Assembly: GCA_015143295.1 (NCBI GenBank) | Contig: CM026568.1 | Span: 18,110,607-18,174,606 of the forward strand | DNA from: Tetracentron sinense | Lineage: Eukaryota; Streptophyta; Magnoliopsida; Trochodendrales; Trochodendraceae | Direction: 5' to 3' | Length of the DNA: 64,000 nucleotides | Shown here: piece after piece, positions 25,301 to 37,000 of the stretch | Layout of the letters: the number at the start of each line of letters is the position of its first letter | Numbering within the stretch: the first letter of the stretch is position 1 | Notes under the pieces: generated by a model | The model's input: only the letters and a program-made list of their open reading frames with translations | Told to the model about the DNA's origin: nothing | Database searches by the model: none | Program-made: the position numbers and the translations under genes

Positions 25301-28300
25301 ATATTGATTAAGTCATGTAAAGATATTGAGCTCATCCATTGCAGATTGAAATAGGTTTAAAAATTCAATTCAATTTCAATTATTTATTAACTTTAATGTG
25401 CATTAATAAGTTTTTCAGGTTTCTAAAACAATTAAAATGGATAATTATTGAAAAATAAAGAGAATACATATCATTTCACCTGACAAATAGAATAAAATAT
25501 AATTAAAAAATTTAACAATGTAGAAAAATATCCAGAAGAAATTGCAGCTCAGACAAGCAGACAACGCATGTCACTTAACATGATTCTCACATTTGAGTAC
25601 TACATACTTGCATCAGTAATAAAATGAACTCTAGATGTGTATTTATGCTTACGTATTGAATTTCTAAAGTTTCATCTTAAATTTTAATGTTTCCTTAAAA
25701 TTTCCTAGACTTCTTTAATTTTTACATAACTTCCTTGGACTTCCTTAAAAATCCTCGAAACGTGTATACTTCCTTATCGACCGAAGTTTATACCGAAATC
25801 GAAGACAAAGTTCTCTAGTCTACCCATTAGACTTAAGAAGTCCTCAATCTCCCAGTCATTGAGACTACGTCTCCAATTAAGACTACACACCGCCCACTTG
25901 CCCAAGCACTCAAAAATGGACGCCACTGAAGTGTCCTACCTCCTGGAGAGTGAGTACAAAGCCCCAAACTCCTCCCTAAGATGCCTCTCACCACACCATA
26001 AATCTTCCTAAAACTTAACTTCCAGACCATACCCTACCGCGAATCTAATGGACCTAAAGAAAAGCCGACAAACACCCGAAATGACCTTCCAACAACTCAT
26101 AGCATATGGGAGTCGAGCCTCTCTCAGCTCACAGATAGATTTTGCTCCAAATTTGGCTTCAATTACCTTCCTCTAAAGGCTATCCGACTCAACATCATAC
26201 CTCTATAGCCACTTGCCAAGCAGGGCCGTGTTAAAATTCACCAAGGGTTTAATGCCTAAGCCCCCTGACACAATTGGACGACAAACAACCTTCTAATCCA
26301 CCAAGTGATATTTTTTTTGTTTTGGATAACCCATTCCATAAAAACTCCCTTTGGATTAGGGGTGTCAACGAGCCGAGCTGGGCATTGCTCAGGCTCAGCT
26401 CGTTGGATTTTTGATGTTGCTCAGGCTCGGCTCGAGCTTGAAAAGGTCAGCTCGGGCTCGGCTCGTCCAAAAATCATCGAGCTCGAGCCGGCTCGTTAAG
26501 CTCTAATTTTTTTAAAAAATATATAGGGCGCCAATATTTTAACAATTAAGGGATTAAATGGTGGGGTACAAAGAAAAGGGGAAGATAAAATAGTGCTTTC
26601 ACTAACCTGATGAACATTTCATGTTCTTAATTTAAAAAACTTATTTCATTTTCTTATACTTTTTAAAACTCAATATTGGCAAGGGTATAACCGTACATGA
26701 GTATTCATTGAATTAGTTGAGCCGAGTCGAGCTGAGCTACCTCTTACTCGAGCTCGGCTCGTTATCTAAACGAGCTCACTCACTTGGCTCAGCTCGGCTC
26801 GATGAGCTTTTTAATCTTGCTCAAGCTCGACTCGTTTCGAGCCGAGTCAAGCTGGCTCGGCTCATTGACAGCCCTACTTTGGATCCTTTCCAATTTTTAG
26901 CAATAGATACTGGAATGATAAAGAGGGAAATGTAATAAATTGGGAGACTGCACAATGCACTCTTAAGGAGAGTTAGAAGTCCCCCTTTAAAATGATGGAA
27001 TGCTTTCCAACTAGCAAGCTTTCTAGAGAAGCGATCCAGAACAGGTTGCCAAATGGACTTGGCCTTGTAACCCGCCCCCAAAGGGAGACCCAAGTAGGAC
27101 GTAGGCAAAAACCCTACTTTTCCCCCAAAACACAAGGCCAATTCAGGTAAGAGTGGGACTTTACCGATTGCAAACAACTCACATTTATACTGGTTGACTC
27201 TAAGACCTATGACAACGTCAAAACATCGGAACAAACATCGAAGATAAACTAATTGACCGCAATCAACATCACAATGAATTAGAGTATTGTCTGCAAATAA
27301 ACAAAGAATCCCTACCGATAGTGAATCCATGAAGAATAGATGAGAAGGCTCTTCCGAGCATCCTACTAAAGGGCCTCTGATACCATAATGAAAAGAAAAG
27401 GGGAGATTGGATCCCCTTGTCTAAGGCCCCTGAAATCTCTAAAGAAACCAACATGACTGCAATTGATCAAGATTGAAAAATAAGCCAACGAATAACATGA
27501 CTTCATCCAAAATTGTCAACTAGAACCAAAATCCAATCGGCCCAAAATATAGTCAAGAAACTCCCAGTTGACATGATCACAAGCTTTTTCGAGATCAATT
27601 TTGCATACAATCCTAGGGCGACCTGATTTAATTCGTTCATCTATGCATTCATTCGCAACCAGAACTCCATCAAGGATTTGATCCCCTTCCACAAATGCCC
27701 CTTGAGATGGGGAAATGATAGGGCCCATTACCGGTTTCAATCTAGATGCTAACACCTTAGCCAAGATTTTGTAAGCACTCCCTAACAGGCTAATTGGACG
27801 AAACTAGTGAAGGTTTTGGGCCCCTTCAACCTTGGGAATGAGAACCAAGAAAGTAAAATTGAGAGAATAGCCCAAAACCCCCGTGTCATGAAATCCTTTT
27901 TGCCAATTTTAAGAAATCCGCTCTTACAATATCCCAAAAACGCTTGTAAAATTCAAGCGTAAAACCATCTAGTTAGGGGGCTTTGTTCCCATCCAAATCC
28001 CTAATGGCGCCTAGGATCTCCACCTCCTCAAAAGGCATTTCAAAACTATCCTGTTTACCCTCTAAAATCATATCAAAAGGGAGTCCATCTAATTTAGGTC
28101 TAAAACCAACTTTTTCCTTGTAGAGATCAGAGTAATAGGAAACCACTGCGACATTGATGTCCTCCTCCTTGTCCAGGAGATCTCCTCCAACTGACAATTT
28201 AGTGATAAAGTTGGTTTTCTATGAATCTCAGCTATCTTATGAAAGAAACTTGTATTATGATCTCCTCCTTTCAACCACCTCACCCTCGACATCTGCTTCC

Positions 28301-30994
28301 ATAACACATATCACTTAACATGATTATCAAATTTGAGTACTACATGCTTGCATCAGTAATATAAGGTCCATAATAGTCCCCTCTTAGAAGATGTTGTAGA
28401 TACACAAAAGTCTCATTTCAACTGTTCATGTCCATACCAAACATTATCCCCAAAACTAGATCTCTTTCCTAGGACCATTTGAAACTGGATATGTTTTGAA
28501 TAATCTGAGTCAGATTTCAGAATGCCTTGCCACATCTTGACAATAGCTTCCTTCCCCTTTATTCTCCCAGGAACTGCGGATACCAAATTTTCCTTTAATG
28601 ACCTTCCTCCATAGAGTATCCTTATCCTCCCCATATCTCCATGACCATTTCCCCCCACAAGGAGTTGTTCCCTTCCCTTAGGAATCTAATCCCCAAACCA
28701 CCTAACTTATTAGGCTTGCAAACTGACTTCCATTCAACCAGGCGGTACTTATGAGAATCCTTTGCGTCATTCCAAAGAAAATCCCTTTGGAACTATTTAC
28801 AATGTGTTAAGAATTAAGGCAAGAACAGAAATGAGAGAAAGGTAACTTGTTTTATCTCGATATACTAGATAGGGTGTTGTTGATGATAGTGAGCTTACCA
28901 CCTTTGAATAATAAATTTGATTTCCAAACTGCAAGTCCTCTACCCACCATCTCAATTACCAGGGACCACAAAGACTTACCTTGATAGTTCATCTTGAGGG
29001 AGGGGCATGCTCAGGTAAGAGTCGAAAGCTTACCCACTTTGCAACCCAAACAAAAAACACATCCCCCGGTAGGAAGTGGAAATTTCACACCATAGGTGGG
29101 GGGTGCACCAAGCCCAATACACTCCACATCATAATCAAATTGGTGTATAAGGTTATGGGTATGATTGCATCATACCCAAATCATATTGATGGCGGTGTAT
29201 CAATTTTGACGTGCATGCTTTACACATGAGTCAAAAGGAGTATGGTGCACCAATTTGGATACCTCACCCTCTTTATATCTACACTAAATGGGTTGGGTGC
29301 ACCGACCCAATGTGTGATCCACATCTTGATCAATGGGTGTACCAATCCTTCAATGCACTCACTTTACAATCAATCAATCAATAGGGTACACCATTCTTTG
29401 ATACACCCACTTTACACCCAACTCTAAGACATGATTTAAAATATCGATACGTATCAACCGATACGGGCCAATACGTATCCTATTTGGAGCTACCCGATAC
29501 ACTGGTACGCTGGAAAAAAAACTTCCATCATATCGGGCCGATACAGGCCTGATACACTCGATACAAGATTTTTTTGTTAATTTTTTTTCTCCTTCCATTT
29601 ACACTAGGATCCACAATACAGACCCGATACACAACTTATTTACATAAAATACTATTTAAGTAAATGATTTTAACTTGATTTTACTTTCATTTACTTTAGA
29701 TATTAATATGTAAATAAGGTTATCTCCCTATTTGAATTTAATAAAAATTATCCTCGATACAAATTCCTAAAGAATAAAAAGTCAACTTTCCAATTCAAGA
29801 ACAAAACCCTCTTTTTAACGAGTGGGTCAGAATTTAAACTTTCAAATGATAGAGTATTTATCAAATATTAAATTTCATAAATTCTATCATATCAAAAATG
29901 ATCAAAACTCAAAAGTCTAGCAAAAAAAGTCTCATTTTTTAGTCTTAAAAAATATTTTCATCTATAGGGTCAAAAGTCAACTAAAAGTTTAAGTGTGTAA
30001 CTATTCAGCATAAAAAGACTTATATTATGCTTAAATTTAGGGTTGTAATTTAATACATTCTTCTTTTAAGGTTTTAAAATCTAAATTGTTTTTCTTGTAC
30101 TTAACTAAGTGACTATGTTTTGTATTTTCATACCTTGCATGCACGCATTTTTTAACTTATAAAATTGTTAACTCTTATATGCATAGTTATAAACATAGTT
30201 GGAAGCCTTCATTTAGTTTGTTTTTAGCTTTTATTTGACTTAAAATAACTTTTATGCAAATTATCCAAGTTTTTCCTTGCATATCCAAGCATTTCTTGGC
30301 GTATCCTAATTTTTTCTACTGTATCCATCCGATACGGTTCGATATGCCAATACGTATCTTATTTTGGATTTACCGATACAGCACCCGATATTGATATTTT
30401 GAACCATGCCCTAAGGTAGGTGTATATTCGCCTAGGTACACTCTTAATGCCAAATTAAAGAGGTCGGGTGTACCAAACATGGTACACGATCATGTACCTA
30501 ATCATTTCCCTCACCCCTCTCACCCACTCCCTAACCTCCATCTCTCTCTAGTCTCTACTCACTTCCACTCTCATGTTCTCTCTATGGGGGGGTATCCTAC
30601 ATGATACACCCACCACACTTACCCTTCCTTCCTTACCTCTCCTTCTCTCACATGTCCGCACATTTCCCTTCTCTCTTCATATTAAGTTGGCAACAAGGAG
30701 AGGTGTTTGCCGCCAACACCTCTCCTCACTCTCTCATCTCTATCCCATCTCCCCGACTCCCCACTCTCACACTACACCTAATCTAGCCACCACCTTCTCT
30801 TTCAAACTCTCGGGTGGTATCTTCTCTATCATTATCCATCTCTATGGGGGTGTATCATGCTTGATACACCTCAACCACACATCACTTTCCCTCTACCACT
30901 TTCTCTCACATCTCTGTGGGGTTTTCATCACTCTCTAGCTTCCATCAGGACTGCTCATTATAAGTTGTAGTGGGCCGCACCAACTAGAATGTCA

Positions 30995-31052
<58 letters not shown>

Positions 31053-34000
31053 TGTGTGTGAATGTATGTATGTATATATGAGAAAGAGAGACCAATCTAG
31101 ACCAAGTGATGAAGACAGGCCCGTGGACCTCAAAGTGTACAACCGTAGGCCCAAGAAAACTCATGACAATCCATAAAGCCCATAAAATGGGCCCACAAAT
31201 CTGAAAATCCAGCCATGCATTAATGGGGTCTTCTAGAAAGACCAAGACTCTTTTTGGAAGTTGATAGAATACTCTAGAAAACCAAAAAAGTTATTAAAGA
31301 ATTTCTAGAATGTCAAGAACTTTCTAGAAAGTCAAGTCTAAAGAGTTTTCTAGAAAGTTAAGAGTCTTTAATATTCTCTAGACAGTCAAGAGTCATTTAG
31401 AATATTCTAGAAAACCTAAGGGTCTAGAAAGTCCAAGAGTTCTTAGCTGATTCTAGAATCTTAATGTCTTAGCTTTTATGTAGAATATTCTATTAATGCC
31501 TATAAATAGAAGACCCTATGGCAATGTAAGCATGGTAGAATTGTAGTGAACGAAAGTTCTTCTTTAAGTAAGGTGTGATTCCTTGCATTGGTGGTGTGAC
31601 TCCATCTTCGGATGTCTAAATTGGTGAGACTCCAATTCTAGGTATTCCATAGAAGTAGTGAGACTCTACTTCTCTTCTTTCTTTCTTCTTAATTCATTTC
31701 TCTTTAAACTTCGTATTCCCTTTATTATAATCTAGCATCATTCTTCCTTCGTCCTACATCAATTTTTGGTATCAGAGCAAGTTCCGACTTCTTGGCAATT
31801 TTGTGAAAGAATGTCTACTCGAAGTGGACGACCATATGCTCCTAAACTCACGCAATCTCAGCGAGATGAACTTCGTTTGGAGTTAGTTCAACAAATGCAA
31901 CAACTCTCTCAACATACAGACATCCTATGGTCTCGTATATTCCCGGAGCAGTCAGAAGAAGTTCAACAAGAACCCAACAATGGTGACGCAAATTTTGATG
32001 AAGTTTTTCAAGAGCATGAAGACATAGGTGACATTGGTGAGGGCACGAGGAACAATCAGCCCAAAGCATCAGTAACTCATACTCCAATTCGCGATGACTC
32101 TACTTTGCATAGACCACCTCCACATCGTGTTGAAGCTAGAATTCCACAAGGCAATTTCCGTCAAATCTTCGAGCGTCGTGATAATTATAGAGATCGATTT
32201 GATGATGGATCAAGGGGAGTTAAAGTTGAAGTTGCTGATTTCTTCGGAAAGCTAGATCCGTATGCCTTCCAAGACTGGTTAATGTCTTTGGAAGATTATT
32301 TTGATTGGTTCGAAATGTCCGAAGAACGACGGGTCCGTTTTGTGAAAATGAAACTCAAGGGACAAGCTCGTATATGGTGGCATAGCATAGAGGATCGACT
32401 CTATAGACTCGGTCAACCTCCTATCAGTGATTGGGAGGAGATGAAATTGAAGTTGAAAGAGAAGTATCTTCCTCTTGATTATGAAGAAACCATCTTTGAG
32501 GAGTTATTTCAACTTCAACAAGGAACTTCTAGTATAGAAGAATACACAGAGAAATTCAATGAATTGACTATTCGTAGCCGGATAACAGAAGATGAGCGAC
32601 AAGCTATATCGCGGTATCGGATGGGTTTGAAAATGGAAATTAAGAAGGAACTCACGACTGTACGCTTGACAAGCCTTGAAGAAGCTTACCAGTTGGCCTT
32701 AAAGATTGAAGCTCAATTAAGGCACTCAACGCTAAAGCGTACTGGAGTCGTAGTTGGAGGATTCTCTACCTTTCAAAATACTTTCAGTGTTCCCCGTAAC
32801 AATGTGAGTACTTCAAACTCTCCTTTAATCAACAAATTTAGCAGCTCGAAGCTATTTGGTGGAGATGGTAACAAGGGCAAGGCTCCTGTGAATAGTACAT
32901 CACGTCGTGATACTGAAGCAAAATGCTACAAGTGTGGTGGAGCAGGGCATTATGCAGTTGTGTGCCCTACAAAGAACATTTACTATTGTGAAGAAGAAAC
33001 CGAAGAAGATCAATTAGCTAATGATCAAGGTGTTGAACCATTAAAAGAGTCTGATATTGAAGAATTAGAAGGACTCCCTGAGACTACTCTTATAGTTCGA
33101 AGAATCTTGACCATCCCCAAGGAAGAGGAGAAAGAAGATTGAGGAGAAAGAAGATTGGCGTCGCACCAATATTTTTCATACTCATGTAGCATGTGAAGGA
33201 AAAGTTTGTAGGGTCATCATTGATGGAGGAAGTAGCATGAACGTGGCTTCCCAGGAGTTGGTTGATAAGCTAAATCTAAAGGTGGAAAAACACCCACGAC
33301 CTTATCGAGTTGCTTGGGTAAATGACACATCAATACCGGTAAGTACTCGATGCTTAGTTAATTTTTCTTTGGGTCAAAATTATTCTGATTCAGTTTGGTG
33401 TAATGTTATCCCAATGAAAGTTAGCCACATCTTGTAGGGACGACCTTGGCTATATGACCGCAAGGTTCAACATGATGGGTTCGCCAATACCTATACATTT
33501 TTACACAATGGTCGTCGGACTATTCTTAAGCCCATGAAGGATACCTTACCCGTGAAGGTGGAAAAGAAGACCTCCTCTAATGTGCTTACCATACGAGAAT
33601 TCATAGAGGATAGCCGAGATCAAGGGCTAATTTATGCATTAGTGGGTCGTGAAGTTGAAGAACCCAAGGAAATACCAAAGGAGCAGCCAACTGAAATTCA
33701 AAAGCTTTTATCGGATTTTTCAGATCTCATTCCGGAAGAACTACCAACAGAATTGCTACCAATTAGGGATATCCAACACGCAATCGATTTGGTACCTGGA
33801 GCTGTTTTACCAAACTTGCCAACCTATCGCATGAACCCAACAGAGTATGCCGAACTTAAAAGGCAAGTGGACGATCTCCTTGATAAGGGATTTATAAGAG
33901 AAAGTATGAGTCCCTGTGCAGTACCTGCTCTCCTTACTCCTAAGCGCGATGAAACTTGGAGGATGTGTATTGATAGTCGAGCCATCAACAAGATCACGAT

Positions 34001-37000
34001 TAAATACAGATTTCCAATTCCAAGGCTTGACGACATGCTAGATATGATAGCGGGTGCAACGATCTTCTCTAAGATAGATCTTCGTAGCGGATACCACCAA
34101 ATTCGCATTCGTTTAGGAGATGAATGGAAAACAGCCTTCAAAACTAAAGACGGTTTGTATGAGTGGTTAGTCATGCCATTTGGACTAACCAATGCCCCAA
34201 GCACATTCATGCGCATTATGACACAGGTACTTCGACCTTTTATTGGAAGATTTGTCATAGTCTACTTTGATGATATTCTTATCTATAGCCGATCTAATAA
34301 GGACCATGAGGAGCATCTGCGTCAAGTAATGAGAGTTTTAAGATCTGAGAAACTCTACATTAACTTGAAAAAGTGTTCTTTCATGAGTTAAAGCGTTGTT
34401 TTCTTGAGCTTTGTTGTATCATCAAGGGGAGTTGAGGCGGATCCTGAGAAGGTTAGAGCAATCATTGAGTGGCAGCTTCCTTCTAACATTCATGAAGTAC
34501 GGAGCTTCCATGGGCTAGCTACCTTCTATCGGCGATTTATTAAAAATTTCAGTACCATCATGGCCCCTATTACTGAATGCATGAAGGGTGGACAGTTTGA
34601 ATGGACGAAGGCCGCCACCCGAGCTTTTGAGGAGATTAAAGTGAAGATGACTGAGGCCTCAGTCCTACGACTCCCAGACTTTGATAAGGTGTTCGAAGTT
34701 GGTTATGATGCTTCACATGTGGGAATTGGCGCCGTCTTAAGTCAAGAAGGACATCCAGTAGCTTATTTTAGCGAGAAGCTCAACGATGCCCGAAAAAGGT
34801 ACTCTACCTACGATGTTGAGTTCTACGCCGTGGCCCAAGCCCTGAAGCATTGGAGGCATTATCTTATCCATCGGGAGTTCATTTTGTTCTCAGATCATAA
34901 AGCCTTGCAATATCTTAATTCTCAAAAGAAGCTTAGTGCTCGACATGCTAAGTGGAGCGCATACCTACAGGAGTTCACTTTCCTTCTGAAACACAAGGCA
35001 GGGATCGAAAATAAGGTTGCAGATGCGTTAAGCCGTAAGTCCTACATTCTATCAACCATTACAGTAACAGTTGTTGGATTTGAGGAGATTAAACGTGATT
35101 ACACATCTGATGAGGATTTTGGTAAGATATATAGGGCTTTACTAGTAAGCCCTAATTCAGAGTACTCGCAGTATCAGTTACTTGACGGGTACCTATTTTT
35201 TGGGAACCGGTTGTGCCTTCCAAGAACTTCTCTTCGAGATCGTGTTGTATGGGAGTTACATTCCGGAGGTCTAGGGGGACATTTCGGACGTGACAAAACA
35301 ATCGCACTTGTGGAAGATCGTTTTTATTGGCCAAGCTTGAAACGTGATGTGGGAAAGACTTTGAAGCAATGTCGAGCTTGTCAGTTGGGAAAAGGACAAA
35401 AGAAAAACACCGGGTTGTACACTCTACTGCCTATTCCGGAAGCACCATGGGAAGATTTAAGCATGAATTTCATGTTGGGCTTGCCAAAAACTCAAAGAGG
35501 ATTCGATTCTATTTTCGTCGTTGTGGACTGATTCTCAAAAATGGCACATTTTATTCCATGCAAGAAGACTTCAGATGCTTCTTATATAGTCACATTATTC
35601 TTTCAGGATGTTGTTCGATTGCATGGGGTGCCAAAAACCATTGTTTCTGATCGAGATGTCAAGTTCGTAAGTTACTTCTAGAAAACATTGTGGGCAAAAT
35701 TGGGTACAAAGCTTAAGTACTCTGGTGCTTACCATCCATAGACAGACGGCCAGATAGAAGTTGTGAATCGAAGCTTGGGTAAATTGTTACGATACTTGGT
35801 TGGTGACAAAATTACAACATGGGATCTTATTCTTCCTTAAGCGGAGTTTGCTTATAATAGCTCTATTAATCGAACGACGGAACGATCTCCTTTTGAGATT
35901 GCTAATGGTATTAATCCTAGGCAGCCTACTGACTTGATTCATTTACCAGTATTTGCTCGCACTAGTGAAGATGCCGAAGCATTCTCCCAACATATCAAGG
36001 AAATCCATGATGAGGTCCGTAGAAAGATTGCAATTAGTACTAAGAGTTACAAAGAAAAAGCTGATCTCCATCGACGGTTTGCCCAATTCAAAGAGGGTGA
36101 TATGGTGATGGCCCGTTTAAGGCCTGAAAGGTTCTCAGCTGGTACGTATCACAAGGTTCATTCAAAGAATGTTGGACCTTATCGTGTTTTGAAGCGACTC
36201 GGGGAAAATACTTATTTACTTAAGCTTCCACCAGATGTTCGATTTAGCCCTATCTTCAACATTGAAGACTTAACAGCATATTTTGGGCACCATGAAGAGA
36301 TTGAAGAGTGTACTATCCACCTCCTTCCAGCACCCAAGCAAAAGGTAGAAGACATTGAAGATGTGCTTGATGATCAAATTATGTCTACAAGGCGCGGTGG
36401 ATATCAAAGGTTTTTAGTTAAGTGGAAGAATAACCCTCTATCAGATTGCACATGGATCACTGCGGAGGATTTTCAGCGAATCAATCCTGATTTGTATGAG
36501 TATTACCAGACCATTCACTCGTCAGAGCCGAGTTTTTTCAAGACGGGGGGAATTGATGAAGACAGGCCCGTGGACCTCAAAGTGTACAACCGTAGGCCCA
36601 AGAAAACTCATGACAATCCATAAAGCCCATAAAATGGGCCCACAAATCTGAAAATCCAACCATGCATTAATGGGGTCTTCTAGAAAGACCAAGACTCTTT
36701 TTGGAAGTTGATAGAATACTCTAGAAAGCCAAAAAAGTTATTAAAGAATTTCTAGAATGTCAAGAACTTTCTAGAAAGTCAAGTCTAAAGAGTTTTCTAG
36801 AAAGTTAAGAGTCTTTAATATTCTCTAGATAGTCAAGAGTCATTTAGAATATTCTAGAAAACCTAAGGGTCTAGAAAGTCCAAGAGTTCTTAGCTGGTTC
36901 TAGAATCTTAATGTCTTAGCTTTTATGTAGAATATTCTATTAATGCCTATAAATAGAAGACCCTATGGCAATGTAAGCATGGTAGAATTGAAGTGAATGA

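Larger units (their letters stand above)
24015..28304 (-). pseudogene. 5'-truncated L1-type LINE, split by two later insertions
   Basis: A minus-strand non-LTR retrotransposon relic. Its A tail is the T run at 24015-24023. Going upstream (rising coordinates) come the C-terminal zinc-binding region (24319-24812: [29 protein letters not shown]), the RT thumb/linker region (25800-26030), the RT palm (26885-27330 and 27516-27764: [36 protein letters not shown]) and the pre-RT region (27973-28307: [15 protein letters not shown]). The catalytic FADD box reads FADN near 27287-27298. Many frameshifts are present and the endonuclease part is missing. Inserted into it are the repeat at 24809-25800 and the hAT-type element at 26357-26876. 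Confidence 0.8.
31107..31761 (+). repeat. 5' LTR of the chromovirus (655 bp)
   Basis: Starts TGATGAAGACAGG and ends CTACATCA (TG...CA). It differs from the 3' LTR at 13 of 655 positions by hand alignment (11 transitions, 2 transversions, no indel). It contains the heat-shock-element array and a TATA box. Confidence 0.95.

Noticed and set aside
24319..28658. Minus-strand open frames as separate host genes
   Set aside because: All carry LINE-type RT or zinc-binding motifs, with frameshifts and a lost catalytic Asp.
33100..33240. Programmed +1 frameshift between gag and pol
   Set aside because: The frame change is fully explained by the 16-bp tandem duplication.
31848..34258. Minus-strand open frames opposite gag and pol
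   Set aside because: Shadow frames; the plus strand has all retrotransposon domains in order.
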